Assembly: GCA_964555065.1 (NCBI GenBank)
Contig: CAZKRB010000047.1
Span: forward strand, 1-25,505
DNA: 25,505 nucleotides
From: Syntrophus sp964555065
GTDB taxonomy: Bacteria > Desulfobacterota > Syntrophia > Syntrophales > Syntrophaceae
Direction of reading: 5' to 3'
The position numbers were made by a program, and so were the translations under genes. How positions within the stretch are numbered: position 1 is the first letter of the stretch; each line of letters opens with the position of its first letter. Of the stretch, positions 1-8,114 are shown piece after piece. The notes beneath the pieces are model-generated. The model ran no database searches and was not told the origin of the DNA. It worked only from the letters and a program-made list of their open reading frames with translations.

Positions 1-1
1 C

Positions 2-970
2 ATGTGCTGCCGGCTGCGAATCGACAATCGGCAGCTGCAGATCCGGGGCGGGGGGCTTTTTGGCTCCAATCCGCTGACAGGCTCCATCGGGGTCATCACG
101 CTCAACATGCCCCGCCTCGGCTATCTTTCGGGGACGGAAAAGGAGTTTCTCGACCGCCTGGATTCCCTGATGATCCTCGCCCGGGAAAGCCTGGAGACCA
201 AAAGAAAAGTCCTGGAAAAATTATCGGACCGCAACCTCTACCCCTACACGAAGCACTACCTGCGGAGCGTCAAAGAGCGCTTCGGCGAATTCTGGAAGAA
301 TCACTTCTCTACCATCGGCCTGGTGGGGATGAACGAAGCCTGCCTGAATCTCCTCGGCAGGAATATCGCCACGGAAGAGGGGCAGTCTTTTACCAAAAGG
401 GTCCTGGATTTTATGCGGGAGCGGCTGGTCGAATTTCAGGAGGAGACGGGAAACAACTACAACCTCGAATCCACGCCGGCCGAAGGGACCTCCTACCGGC
501 TGGCCCGGATCGACCGGAAAAAAAATCCGGATCTGCTCCTGGCAACGACGGATGAGGATCTTCGGGAAGGGGGGGAGCCCTTTTACACGAACTCGACCCA
601 ACTGCCCGTCAATTATACGGACGATGTTTTTGAAGCCCTGGATTTACAGGATGAAATTCAGGTCAAGTACACCGGCGGTACGGTTTTCCACACCTACGCC
701 GGGGAAAGGATCGAGGATCCGGCCGTGGTGAAAAAACTGGTCCGCAAAATCTGCTCCTCTTACCGACTGCCCTATCTGACCTTCACTCCGACCTTCAGTG
801 TCTGCCCTTCGCATGGATACCTCAGCGGTGAGCGGGAGACCTGCCCCCAATGCCATGAGCCCTGCGAGGTGTATTCCCGGGTGGTCGGTTATCTCCGTCC
901 CGTTCAGCAGTGGAACCGGGGGAAGCAGCAGGAATTTGCCCTGCGGCGGGTGTACAGTTTCCAGGAATGA
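2..970 (+). CDS. nrdD: Anaerobic ribonucleoside-triphosphate reductase, C-terminal part (5' end outside window)
   Basis: This is the catalytic subunit of class III ribonucleotide reductase, a glycyl-radical enzyme that reduces ribonucleoside triphosphates without oxygen. The reading frame is open to the left edge, so only about the last 320 residues are present. The first residues, MCCRLRID, match the conserved segment around the active-site cysteine. Near the C-terminus there is a zinc-site pattern (CPSHGYL, then CPQC and a further Cys), followed by EVYSRVVGYLRPVQQWN, which contains the RVxGY glycyl-radical loop. The stop overlaps the nrdG start by 4 bases (ATGA, 967-970), so the two are translationally coupled. 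The enzyme acts in the cytoplasm and needs NrdG to generate its radical. The family call is firm; the length and any N-terminal ATP-cone cannot be judged. Confidence 0.95.
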   Translation: MCCRLRIDNRQLQIRGGGLFGSNPLTGSIGVITLNMPRLGYLSGTEKEFLDRLDSLMILARESLETKRKVLEKLSDRNLYPYTKHYLRSVKERFGEFWKNHFSTIGLVGMNEACLNLLGRNIATEEGQSFTKRVLDFMRERLVEFQEETGNNYNLESTPAEGTSYRLARIDRKKNPDLLLATTDEDLREGGEPFYTNSTQLPVNYTDDVFEALDLQDEIQVKYTGGTVFHTYAGERIEDPAVVKKLVRKICSSYRLPYLTFTPTFSVCPSHGYLSGERETCPQCHEPCEVYSRVVGYLRPVQQWNRGKQQEFALRRVYSFQE

Positions 971-1656
971 GAATCGGGGGCTTCCAGAGGGCATCCCTCA
1001 TTGATTATCCCGGGGAGATCGGCGCCGTGGTGTTCTGCCAGGGCTGCAATTTCCGCTGCCCCTACTGCCACAACCCGGAACTCGTCGACCCGGGCCGGTT
1101 TTCCGCCGCAATCCCCGAGGACCAAATCTTTTCCTTTCTCGCCCGAAGGGTCGGCAAACTCGATGCCGTGACGGTGACCGGCGGGGAGCCGACGCTGCAG
1201 GATGATCTTTTCTCTTTCCTGTCATGGCTGAAAGACAAGGGTTACCTCGTCAAGCTGGATACCAACGGCTCCATGCCTTCCGTCTTGGAGCGGCTGATCG
1301 CCGGGAAAAAGGTGGATTACCTCGCCATGGATCTCAAGGGACCCCTGGAGAAGTATCCGGAAATCACCGGGGTGTCCGGCTTTTCCGGGGCTGTTGCGGA
1401 CTCCATTTGTTTGATTATGGCTTCGGGTCTGAAGTATGAATTCCGGACGACGGTTGTGGACGCTCTCCTGTCCGAGGCGGACCTGCTGGCCATGGGAGGC
1501 CTGATTTCCAAGGCCCGGCGCTACGTGCTTCAGCCTTACGTTGCCTCGAAAGTCCTGGATCCGGCCATGTTGAATGCTAAATCCCTTCCCCTGAAAAGTC
1601 TGGAGAAAATAAGGAGTGAACTGGAGAGAAAAATAGAGTCTGTGACGATTCGGTAG
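967..1656 (+). CDS. nrdG: Anaerobic ribonucleotide reductase activating protein (radical SAM)
   Basis: This is the radical SAM activase that uses a 4Fe-4S cluster and S-adenosylmethionine to install the glycyl radical on NrdD. The protein is 229 residues starting MRIGGFQRASLIDYPG. The cluster motif is CNFRCPYC (Cys-x3-Cys-x2-Cys), preceded by another Cys in FCQGC, and the SAM-binding VTGGEPT motif follows. I chose the ATG at 967 because it overlaps the nrdD stop (ATGA) and because the family begins right at this point; an ATG at 910 in the same frame would sit inside nrdD coding sequence. The sequence resembles the NrdG2/PflA-like activases rather than the short E. coli NrdG. The last about 50 bases are partly duplicated downstream (see 1602-1734). 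Confidence 0.93.
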   Translation: MRIGGFQRASLIDYPGEIGAVVFCQGCNFRCPYCHNPELVDPGRFSAAIPEDQIFSFLARRVGKLDAVTVTGGEPTLQDDLFSFLSWLKDKGYLVKLDTNGSMPSVLERLIAGKKVDYLAMDLKGPLEKYPEITGVSGFSGAVADSICLIMASGLKYEFRTTVVDALLSEADLLAMGGLISKARRYVLQPYVASKVLDPAMLNAKSLPLKSLEKIRSELERKIESVTIR

Positions 1657-1734
1657 TTCCCTCTCTCCCCTTGGAGCGGCCGGAGAAAATATAGAGTGAA
1701 CTGGAGGGGGGCGATAGAGTCCGTGAAGATTCGC
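1602..1734 (+). repeat. Imperfect tandem duplication of the nrdG 3' end (period about 80 bp)
   Basis: Bases 1602-1653, which encode the last residues of NrdG and its stop, recur in degraded form at 1682-1734. Both copies begin GGAGAAAATA, share AGTGAACTGGAG, then ATAGAGTC and GTGA-GATTCG, with one single-base indel and scattered substitutions. The second copy is not joined to an intact gene. The remaining sequence up to 1875 shows no gene; a possible third, much weaker unit starts near 1757 (GGAGAAAGAGGCGGATAGAGG). Confidence 0.7.
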
Positions 1735-1875
1735 TCCTTCCTTCCGTTCCCGTTCCGGAGAAAGAGGCGGATAGAGGACCGCCTGTTGACGAGCCTGTCC
1801 GGTCGTCAGCGGATCGCGACCTTTGACCCGGAGTCAGGGATCAGAGGCGCTCAACTTCCACCGAATCGCCGGTCA

Positions 1876-3327
1876 TCAAAAGAAACGAAGGCGCCGCTGC
1901 CCATGGCTTTGCGGTTTTGGACTCTTAAGCGGATTCTCCTTCTCCAGCTCCTCAATTTCCTTTACGCTGTCCGCTCTGCGGGGATCATCGACAGCCAGGC
2001 TGTTCAGGGCTGCCTTGAAGTGAAACAGGGCGCTTTCCTTCTTTTTGTTTTCCTTGAAATACCTTCCGAAGTGATAATGGGATGCTCCCTGATCCTGGGT
2101 CCTTCCATAAGCGATCGCCAGATGGTAGTGGCCGTCGGCGGCCATCGCGGGCCTGCTTTCAAGCAATTTCAAAATCCGCAACGCTTCCGGAAAGTTGCCT
2201 GCCGTATCATAGGCCCGGCCCAGGTAGAGGATCGTATTTTCATCGTCGTTGCGCAGAGACAGCGACTTTGCCAAATAACGGACGGCCGCATCCATCCGGC
2301 CCGCCCGGAAAGAGGCAATGCCCAGGTCCCGGACAATGTCCGCATCCTCGGGGACAAGTTTCAGCGCTCTTTGAAAGGTCCTGATGGACTCTGCCGTCAT
2401 GCCCAGTTTGTCCTGGGCCAAGGCAAGGCCGTAAAGAGCGTCCACATCGGAAGGATGCTGATCGACGGCACTCTGAAAGAAATGGAGGTTGACTTCGGGA
2501 TTTTTCCCGCCGAAGAGGAGATAGACCTGCACTCTCTTCAGCCCCCCGATCCTGCTCTCTTCACCTCTGTTCCGGTATTTGACCTGGAGAAGACCATCCA
2601 GGTAGCGGATTCTTTCATCGGTTGCCGGGTGAGTGAGAAAATAGGAGGGAACGCTTTTGGAGTAAAACTCATATCTTCTCATGATCTTGAGAAAGTCGAG
2701 CATGGATTTGCCGTCGTAACCGGCGCCGGTGAGGTAGGTGATGCCCAGACGGTCGGCTTCTTCTTCGTGGTCGCGGCTGTACTTCAGATTCACGGTGGTC
2801 ACGGTCGCCATGGAAAGCGTCGCAATGGCGGCGGTCGCCTCACCGCCGCCCCCGAGAAAAGCGCCCGCCAGCAGGGCCGCCAAGGCCGCAATATTCAACT
2901 TCGTCGATTTCTCAATAATCGAGGCAATATGGCGGGCATTGATATGGGCGATTTCGTGGGCCATCACCCCTGCCAGTTCACTTTCATTTTCCGCCAGGTT
3001 GATCAGGCCTTGGTTGAGGTAGACATATCCACCCGGGGTCGCAAAGGCATTGACGGCGGAACTCTTGATCACGTGGAATTGGAATTCAAAGGGGGCTTTC
3101 GGCGACGCCGCAAGGACGAGATTGCCGACGCGATTCACATAATCGCAGACACGCGGATTCTTCAGCAGAAGGTTGTTTTTTTCCAGCTTCTCATAGAATT
3201 CTTTCCCCAGTTTTTTTTCGTCCTCCAGGGTAAAGGAGGCTTTTGCCGCCTCGGCGGTCCCCAGAATCAGCAGGAGGGCCACCGCGCCCAAAGGGAAAAA
3301 TTTTTTTAGAAAAAGGCAAATCAACAT
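1876..3327 (-). CDS. M48-family zinc metalloprotease with TPR repeats (BepA/YfgC-like)
   Basis: This is a 483-residue exported zinc metalloprotease. Residues 8-27 form a hydrophobic signal-peptide core after two lysines, with a likely cleavage around the Ala-rich TAEAAKA. The M48 catalytic motif HEIAH lies at about 124-128 and the third-ligand motif EEEAD at about 188-192. A hydrophobic Ala/Leu/Gly segment lies between them (about 147-175). Residues about 270-440 carry tetratricopeptide repeats (for example DALYGLALAQDKLGMTAESIRTF). This architecture matches the BepA/YfgC group, which in E. coli assists or degrades outer-membrane assembly intermediates such as LptD. The ATG at 3327 is preceded by AGGA about 12 bases upstream, a modest ribosome-binding site. 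The gene converges on nrdG and stands alone on its strand. Confidence 0.88.
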   Translation of the reverse strand: MLICLFLKKFFPLGAVALLLILGTAEAAKASFTLEDEKKLGKEFYEKLEKNNLLLKNPRVCDYVNRVGNLVLAASPKAPFEFQFHVIKSSAVNAFATPGGYVYLNQGLINLAENESELAGVMAHEIAHINARHIASIIEKSTKLNIAALAALLAGAFLGGGGEATAAIATLSMATVTTVNLKYSRDHEEEADRLGITYLTGAGYDGKSMLDFLKIMRRYEFYSKSVPSYFLTHPATDERIRYLDGLLQVKYRNRGEESRIGGLKRVQVYLLFGGKNPEVNLHFFQSAVDQHPSDVDALYGLALAQDKLGMTAESIRTFQRALKLVPEDADIVRDLGIASFRAGRMDAAVRYLAKSLSLRNDDENTILYLGRAYDTAGNFPEALRILKLLESRPAMAADGHYHLAIAYGRTQDQGASHYHFGRYFKENKKKESALFHFKAALNSLAVDDPRRADSVKEIEELEKENPLKSPKPQSHGQRRLRFF

Positions 3328-3577
3328 CGAAAACGGAATCCTGAATTTCTTTCCTGGTCGGGGGATGAATGCTTCCCCGGGGGAACGCCATTTCTTTCCT
3401 GTTTCTCCTTATACCATTGCCCCCCAAACCATGCTATAGAAATCAATCCCCGGATTTCTTTAAGATGCTCCCGCCGCTTGCGGACGGGAAACGGTCGGGC
3501 CTCCAGGCCGATGAGGGAAGGCCTCGGCAGCCACCGCCGGGAAGCGGCGGAAAGGGAGGAGGGGGAAATCCTTTGGA

Positions 3578-4270
3578 ATGAATCAAAGGGAAGCCATGGG
3601 AAAAAAGCTGCTCATTACCATCGACGGTCCTGCGGGATCGGGTAAAAGCACCCTCGGCAGGGTCCTGTCGGGGAAGCTGTCCTATCTCTATCTGGATACG
3701 GGTGCTCTTTACCGGGCCATCGCCTGCAAGATCATCGGGGAAAAGGGAAACCCTGACGATCTTGAGTTTCTTCATGCCCTCATCGACCATCTGGAGCTGC
3801 GCCTGGAAGCGCGGTGCAGCGGCTTAAGAGTGATCCTTGACCGGGTGGATGTCACGGATCGGCTCCGTACCGAAGAAGTCGGATTGATGGCCTCAAAAAT
3901 ATCCGCCCTGCCTGAAATCCGTGAGGCCCTGCTGCCTATCCAGCGGAAATTCGGAACCCGCGGCGGCGTCGTTGCCGAGGGAAGGGACATGGGGACTGTG
4001 GTATTTCCCAATGCGGATGTGAAGTTTTTTCTCTCCGCATCCGTTTCCGAGCGGGCGCGAAGGCGCCATAGGGAACTGTCGGCCGCGGGTCTCCCCTCCA
4101 CCAGGGAAGCCATTGAAAATAAGCTGATTTTAAGAGACCGGCAGGACACAGAGCGCTTGATCGCACCCCTGAAGATCCCCGAGGACGGGCAGGTCATTGA
4201 TTCCACGGATCTCACGATCGAAGAAGTGACGGCCGTGATGCTCAATGCCGTCAAGGCCGCTTTGATCTGA
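3578..4270 (+). CDS. cmk: Cytidylate kinase
   Basis: This enzyme phosphorylates CMP and dCMP to the diphosphates. The P-loop is GPAGSGKST near the N-terminus, followed by YLYLDTGALYRA, the usual CMP-kinase signature. Further conserved stretches are VVAEGRDMGTVVFPNADVKF and the lid-type RRRHREL and LILRDRQDTERL segments. The length of 230 residues is normal. Two starts are possible: ATG 3578, following a purine-rich GGAGGAGGGGG stretch, or ATG 3596, with AAGGGA 5-6 bases upstream; the second gives MGKKLLITIDGPAG. A CCGCCG/CGGCGG hairpin at 3534-3550 lies just ahead of the ribosome-binding region. rpsA follows, as in most proteobacteria. The 3328-3577 stretch upstream holds no gene that I can see. 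Confidence 0.95.
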   Translation: MNQREAMGKKLLITIDGPAGSGKSTLGRVLSGKLSYLYLDTGALYRAIACKIIGEKGNPDDLEFLHALIDHLELRLEARCSGLRVILDRVDVTDRLRTEEVGLMASKISALPEIREALLPIQRKFGTRGGVVAEGRDMGTVVFPNADVKFFLSASVSERARRRHRELSAAGLPSTREAIENKLILRDRQDTERLIAPLKIPEDGQVIDSTDLTIEEVTAVMLNAVKAALI

Positions 4271-4401
4271 GTAGGCACGGGTCTTTTCCCCCGGGAAGCT
4301 TTGGAAATTTGCGGATGGAATTCATCTTGATATTTTTATAGCAGTGTGTTAACAGCTATCGCTTATGTAAAGGTTTTAAAAAATTCAAGGGGGACGGGTT
4401 A

Positions 4402-6153
4402 ATGGTTAACGATGACAACTTAATTTCAGAGGAAAAAGGAGACTTGGAAGGAAATCAGCAGAATCAGAGCGCTGAAGACACGATGGGATTCAAGGAATTG
4501 TATGAACAAAGCCTGCAAAGCGTTCATCTGGGCGAACTGGTAAACGGGAAAATCGTTCAGATCAACTCCGACACGATTATGGTTGATGTTGGCTGGAAAA
4601 CCGAGGGATACATACCGGCTAAAGAGCTTAAGGATGAGGCAGGCAACATCACCGTCAACGTGGGGGATGACATTGAAGTCATGGTCGATAGAAGGGACCA
4701 GGAAGGAAACCTGGTTCTTTCAAGAGATAAAGCAGCCAAAATGAAAATCTGGGATGACGTGAAGGTTGCCAGCGAGGAAAATCGTCCCGTGCAGGGAACG
4801 ATCGTTGAGAGGGTGAAGGGCGGTCTGTCCGTGGACATCGGGATTTCGGCATTTCTGCCCGGCTCCCAGGTCGATATCCGTCCGGTGAGAGACCTCGACA
4901 AGTACGTCGGCCAGACGTTGATGTTCGATGTGCTCAAGTATGACCGCAAGAGAAACAATGTCGTCCTCTCGCGGCGCTCCATCCTGGAGCAGGAACGGGA
5001 AGTGGAAAAGAAGGAAACCCTGGCCAATATTCACGAAGGCGCCATTGTCGAAGGGATTATTAAAAATATCACCGATTACGGTTTGTTCATCGATCTGGGG
5101 GGCATTGACGGACTTCTTCATGTGACGGATATCTCCTGGGGAAGGATTACCAAGCCTTCCGAAACCTTCAATCGGGGGGATCAGATCACGGTCAAGGTCC
5201 TTTCCTTCGATCGGGAAAAAGAGCGGGTCTCCCTGGGACTCAAGCAGTTGACGGACAATCCGTGGGAAAACATCGCCGATCAGTATCCGGTGGGAGGAAT
5301 CATTGAAGGCAAAGTGGTCAATCTTACCGATTACGGCGCCTTCGTGGAACTGGCCCCGGGAGTGGAGGGATTGATTCACGTATCGGAGATGTTCTGGACT
5401 CGAGAAATAAGGCATCCCTCGAAAGTACTGTCGCTGGGGCAGGATGTGAAGGTCATGATTCTTGACGTCAACAGGGAAAACAAGCGGATTTCCCTGGGAC
5501 TCAAGCAGACCACGGACAACCCCTGGGAAACCTTGAAGCAGAAATATGCCGAAGGGACGCTGGTCAAGGGCGTCATTCGTAATGTGACCAATTTCGGGAT
5601 CTTTGTCGGGGTCGAGGACGGCATCGACGGGCTCGTTCATGTCTCGGACATTTCCTGGAAGCAGCGGGTAAAACACCCGTCGGAAATCTACAAAAAAGGG
5701 CAGGAGATTGAAGCCGTCGTCCTGAATATCGACGTGGAGAATGAAAAGTTTTCCCTGGGCATCAAGCAGATCGAAAAGAATCCCTGGGAGGAGTTCTGTG
5801 AAAAGTATTCCGTGGGCGCGACGGTTAACGGAAAAGTGACCAATCTGACCGAATTCGGCGTCTTTGTCGAGGTGGAGGAAGGCATTGAAGGACTGGTTCA
5901 TATTTCCGAGTTGAGTCACAAAAGGGTAAAAACCGCCTCCGAAGTCTTTGCCGTGGGGGATACCGTTTCCGCCATTGTGAAAAGCGTGGACACGAAGGGG
6001 CGAAAGATCAGGCTGAGCATCAAGGATACGGAAGCGAATCCCGAGGTGGGTCACACGGCCAGTCAATACCTGAACAACAGGGAAAACGTGGGATCCAGCC
6101 TGGGACAGGCCCTGGCCGATTTTGACGTCAAATTGATCGATCCGAATAGGTAA
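4402..6153 (+). CDS. rpsA: 30S ribosomal protein S1
   Basis: S1 binds mRNA on the small ribosomal subunit and assists initiation on structured or weak-Shine-Dalgarno messages. The 583-residue protein contains six S1/OB-fold repeats, starting at about residues 44, 127, 211, 297, 383 and 470. The last four are the most alike, with repeated DYGxFV(D/E)L, EGLIHVSE and NPWE linkers. An acidic, Gln-rich extension of about 30 residues precedes the first repeat. The ATG at 4402 follows an AAGGGGGAC ribosome-binding site. The 131-bp gap after cmk is AT-rich near its end and may hold a separate promoter (TTGATA is visible near 4328), but no convincing -10 stands out. sppA follows after 17 bp. Confidence 0.97.
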   Translation: MVNDDNLISEEKGDLEGNQQNQSAEDTMGFKELYEQSLQSVHLGELVNGKIVQINSDTIMVDVGWKTEGYIPAKELKDEAGNITVNVGDDIEVMVDRRDQEGNLVLSRDKAAKMKIWDDVKVASEENRPVQGTIVERVKGGLSVDIGISAFLPGSQVDIRPVRDLDKYVGQTLMFDVLKYDRKRNNVVLSRRSILEQEREVEKKETLANIHEGAIVEGIIKNITDYGLFIDLGGIDGLLHVTDISWGRITKPSETFNRGDQITVKVLSFDREKERVSLGLKQLTDNPWENIADQYPVGGIIEGKVVNLTDYGAFVELAPGVEGLIHVSEMFWTREIRHPSKVLSLGQDVKVMILDVNRENKRISLGLKQTTDNPWETLKQKYAEGTLVKGVIRNVTNFGIFVGVEDGIDGLVHVSDISWKQRVKHPSEIYKKGQEIEAVVLNIDVENEKFSLGIKQIEKNPWEEFCEKYSVGATVNGKVTNLTEFGVFVEVEEGIEGLVHISELSHKRVKTASEVFAVGDTVSAIVKSVDTKGRKIRLSIKDTEANPEVGHTASQYLNNRENVGSSLGQALADFDVKLIDPNR

Positions 6154-6170
6154 TCCGGGACGCAACGTGA

Positions 6171-7100
6171 ATGAAACGACATCCGGTGATTTGGGGAATG
6201 ATCCTGCTGCTTGGGCTGCTGATCGCATTCTTTACCGTGACTTATGGATTATCCTCCTTCACCGGAAAACGGGGCGGCTTCTCCGCTGCAGATAAAATCG
6301 GCATCGTCACTATCGACGGGGTGATCAAAGACTCCACGGAAATTGTGGAGAATCTGCAGGAGTTCGGTAAAGACGATTCCGTCAAGGGTGTCATCCTGCG
6401 CATCAATTCTCCGGGGGGCGGCGTCGCCCCCTCGCAGGAGATCTATGACGCGGTCCTGGCGCTGCGCAAGAAAAAGCGCGTTCTTGCCTCCATGAGTTCC
6501 GTGGCTGCATCGGGCGGGTACCTGATCGCCTGCGCCGGGGAAAAGATCATCGCCAATCCGGGAACGTTGACGGGAAGCGTTTCGGCGGTCATGTATTTTA
6601 CCAATACGGAAGACTTGATGAAGAAGGTTGGAGTCAAGGCTTCCGCGATTAAAAGCGGGAAGTACAAGGATATCGGATCGCCGATCCGGGAAATGACCGT
6701 TGAGGAAAAAGAACTGCTCCAAGGACTTGTCGATGACATCTACAGCCAGTTCCTTGAAGTGGTCCTGCGAAACCGGGGCATTTCCGGCGAAGCATTGAAG
6801 CTGGTCTCCGACGGCAGAGTATTCACGGGCAGGCAGGCAAAGCAACTGGGGCTGGTGGACGAACTCGGCGACCAGCAATTGGCCGTGCAGATGCTTTCAA
6901 AAATGGTGGGGATCCAGGGGGAGCCAATCCTTGTCTATCCCCGGAAGAAGTATGAGTCCATGCTCGACTATGTTTTTCAGCAGACGGGGTCCACGCTGGC
7001 CGGTGTAATTTTCGGGGAGCAGTCTCTTTCCTACGGGGTTCACTATCTCATCGATTCCTACGGCTTCCGGATTCCGATCCCCCGGAGCCTGGAGCGTTGA
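6171..7100 (+). CDS. sppA: Signal peptide peptidase SppA, short (36-kDa type)
   Basis: This is a membrane-anchored serine protease of family S49 that degrades cleaved signal peptides. The 309-residue protein has one N-terminal transmembrane segment (about residues 7-25), then a ClpP-like fold with LRINSPGGG and SSVAASGGYLIA. Ser114 is the likely nucleophile and Lys166, in SGKYKDIGSP, the general base; their spacing of 52 residues matches the Ser/Lys dyad of Bacillus SppA. It lies 17 bp after rpsA and is probably cotranscribed with it; the ribosome-binding site (GGGACGC) is weak. The single-domain length is the short form, not the double-length E. coli enzyme. The 7101-7207 stretch beyond it holds no gene. 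Confidence 0.93.
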   Translation: MKRHPVIWGMILLLGLLIAFFTVTYGLSSFTGKRGGFSAADKIGIVTIDGVIKDSTEIVENLQEFGKDDSVKGVILRINSPGGGVAPSQEIYDAVLALRKKKRVLASMSSVAASGGYLIACAGEKIIANPGTLTGSVSAVMYFTNTEDLMKKVGVKASAIKSGKYKDIGSPIREMTVEEKELLQGLVDDIYSQFLEVVLRNRGISGEALKLVSDGRVFTGRQAKQLGLVDELGDQQLAVQMLSKMVGIQGEPILVYPRKKYESMLDYVFQQTGSTLAGVIFGEQSLSYGVHYLIDSYGFRIPIPRSLER

Positions 7101-7207
7101 GACCGCTTTCGGCCTTTAACTTCAGCAAGGGATAAAGGACTTCAGAGAGAGAATTGTGACGGAAGGCAAAATGAAGAAAGAGGAATCCTTCCCCCTTCCC
7201 GGAGATT

Positions 7208-7501
7208 TTACATGACATCCCACTCGTTGTTCGGCAGGGCGAAGTCTTTTAACTGATCCCGCCTTTTTTTGTGCTGGAGTTTTTTCAGCGCTTTGGCTTC
7301 GATCTGCCGAATTCTTTCGCGTGTCACGCCCATCATGTCGCCGACTTCCTCTAACGTGAACGGACCGTAATTGCAGGCAACCCAGGTGCAGTTCAGGAAG
7401 GATTCATTTTTCAGGTACCATTCACAGGCCGGCTCTTCGCAGATGGCCTGAATAATCCCGCCCCTTTTTTTACACTTGTATTTATTAATCAAGAAGATCA
7501 T
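7208..7501 (-). CDS. Small DNA-binding protein: cysteine cluster joined to sigma-70 region 4.2 helix-turn-helix
   Basis: The 97-residue protein has two parts. Residues about 47-88 (GPFTLEEVGDMMGVTRERIRQ, then IEAKALKKLQH) are nearly identical in pattern to region 4.2 of housekeeping sigma-70, the helix-turn-helix that reads the -35 box. Residues 21-43 carry Cys21-x4-Cys26 and Cys38-x4-Cys43, with Cys10 nearby, replacing region 4.1. Regions 2 and 3 are absent, so it cannot be a complete sigma factor. From memory, similar small proteins with a Cys/His stretch before TLEEVG...TRERxRQIE occur in Deltaproteobacteria and lack an assigned function. The AAAGGAG motif directly abuts the ATG at 7501, too close to serve it; a TTG at 7492 lies 9 bases away and may be the real start. 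It interrupts the usual sppA-ihfB order on the opposite strand. Confidence 0.85.
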   Translation of the reverse strand: MIFLINKYKCKKRGGIIQAICEEPACEWYLKNESFLNCTWVACNYGPFTLEEVGDMMGVTRERIRQIEAKALKKLQHKKRRDQLKDFALPNNEWDVM

Positions 7502-7519
7502 CTCCTTTAAATTTTTTAA

Positions 7520-7548
7520 AACCTAATCACTGTTTCCCCTGTTGTCAA
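7520..7548 (-). promoter_or_regulatory. Predicted promoter of the sigma-region-4 gene
   Basis: On the minus strand a perfect -35 TTGACA (7548-7543) is followed after 17 bases by TAGGTT (7525-7520), a weak -10 matching TATAAT at 3 of 6 positions. It lies about 20 bases ahead of the gene's AAAGGAG site. The weak -10 limits confidence. Confidence 0.45.
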
Positions 7549-7601
7549 CTACAAATGAAACCGGCCGTTCAAAATATCTAATCTCCGGAGGGAAAATTGT
7601 C

Positions 7602-7630
7602 TTGACATTCAGCCTAAAATAATGAATAGT
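7602..7630 (+). promoter_or_regulatory. Predicted promoter of ihfB
   Basis: A perfect TTGACA (7602-7607) is followed after 17 bases by AATAGT (7625-7630), matching the -10 consensus at 4 of 6 positions. It faces the ihfB start at 7728 with a leader of roughly 90 bases, and is divergent from the promoter at 7520-7548. Confidence 0.55.
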
Positions 7631-7727
7631 CCGCCAAATCAAGAGGCATATTAGACGGTTATTTCAAAATACCGCTCTTCGTTCGCCAGGAAGGGATTTC
7701 AAAGCAGTCATCACACAAGGAGGTGCT

Positions 7728-8009
7728 ATGAACAAGTCCGAACTCATCGAGGCTTTGAGCAAAAAGGAAGGTTTGACTGAAAAAAAAGCCATTGAGGTGA
7801 TTAATCTGCTTTTCAAAGGATTTACCGAAGAGTTGCGCAATGGGGGGCGGATAGAAATCCGGGGGTTTGGAAGCTTCGTCGTGAGAAATTACAGTGCCTA
7901 CACGGGAAGAAATCCCAAAACTGGTAAAAACATTAAAGTATCTCCCAAGCGGCTGCCCTTTTTCAAGGTCGGCAAAGAGCTGAAAGAGCGCGTCGACGGC
8001 AAGGACTGA
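7728..8009 (+). CDS. ihfB: Integration host factor beta subunit / HU-family DNA-bending protein
   Basis: This is a 93-residue histone-like protein that bends DNA and shapes the nucleoid. The start MNKSELIEAL is typical of the family, and RIEIRGFGSFVV plus TGRNPKTG form the DNA-binding arm; the arm proline inserts into the minor groove. The RLPFFKVGKELKERV tail is closer to IHF-beta than to HU. Position supports this: cmk-rpsA-ihfB is the standard proteobacterial order, here with sppA and a small opposite-strand gene inserted. AAGGAGGTG, 3 bases before the ATG, is a near-perfect ribosome-binding site. A promoter and a strong terminator frame it as a single-gene transcript. A plain HU assignment remains possible. 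Confidence 0.9.
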   Translation: MNKSELIEALSKKEGLTEKKAIEVINLLFKGFTEELRNGGRIEIRGFGSFVVRNYSAYTGRNPKTGKNIKVSPKRLPFFKVGKELKERVDGKD

Positions 8010-8114
8010 TCCCGACGGAGCGGGTCATTGCAGTGGAGGGGAAGCATCCCCTGACTCCGGATGGCGAACCCGTCAAAGCCGCAGCGTAGCCGTTATTTAT
8101 TAAGGATGAAGATT

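Noticed and set aside
1696..3309. 537-codon plus-strand open frame
   Set aside because: It is antisense to the M48 protease gene, whose signal peptide, HEIAH motif and TPRs are unmistakable; the plus frame shows no family features.
4720..6228. 502-codon minus-strand open frame
   Set aside because: It is the shadow of the rpsA repeats on the opposite strand, with low-complexity His/Asp/Leu composition.
8070..8105. Resemblance to a c-di-GMP-I riboswitch (GGCGAACC, then CAAAGCC)
   Set aside because: Only 3 bases separate the two words, so the helix between them is missing, and the element lies behind ihfB, not before a gene on that strand.
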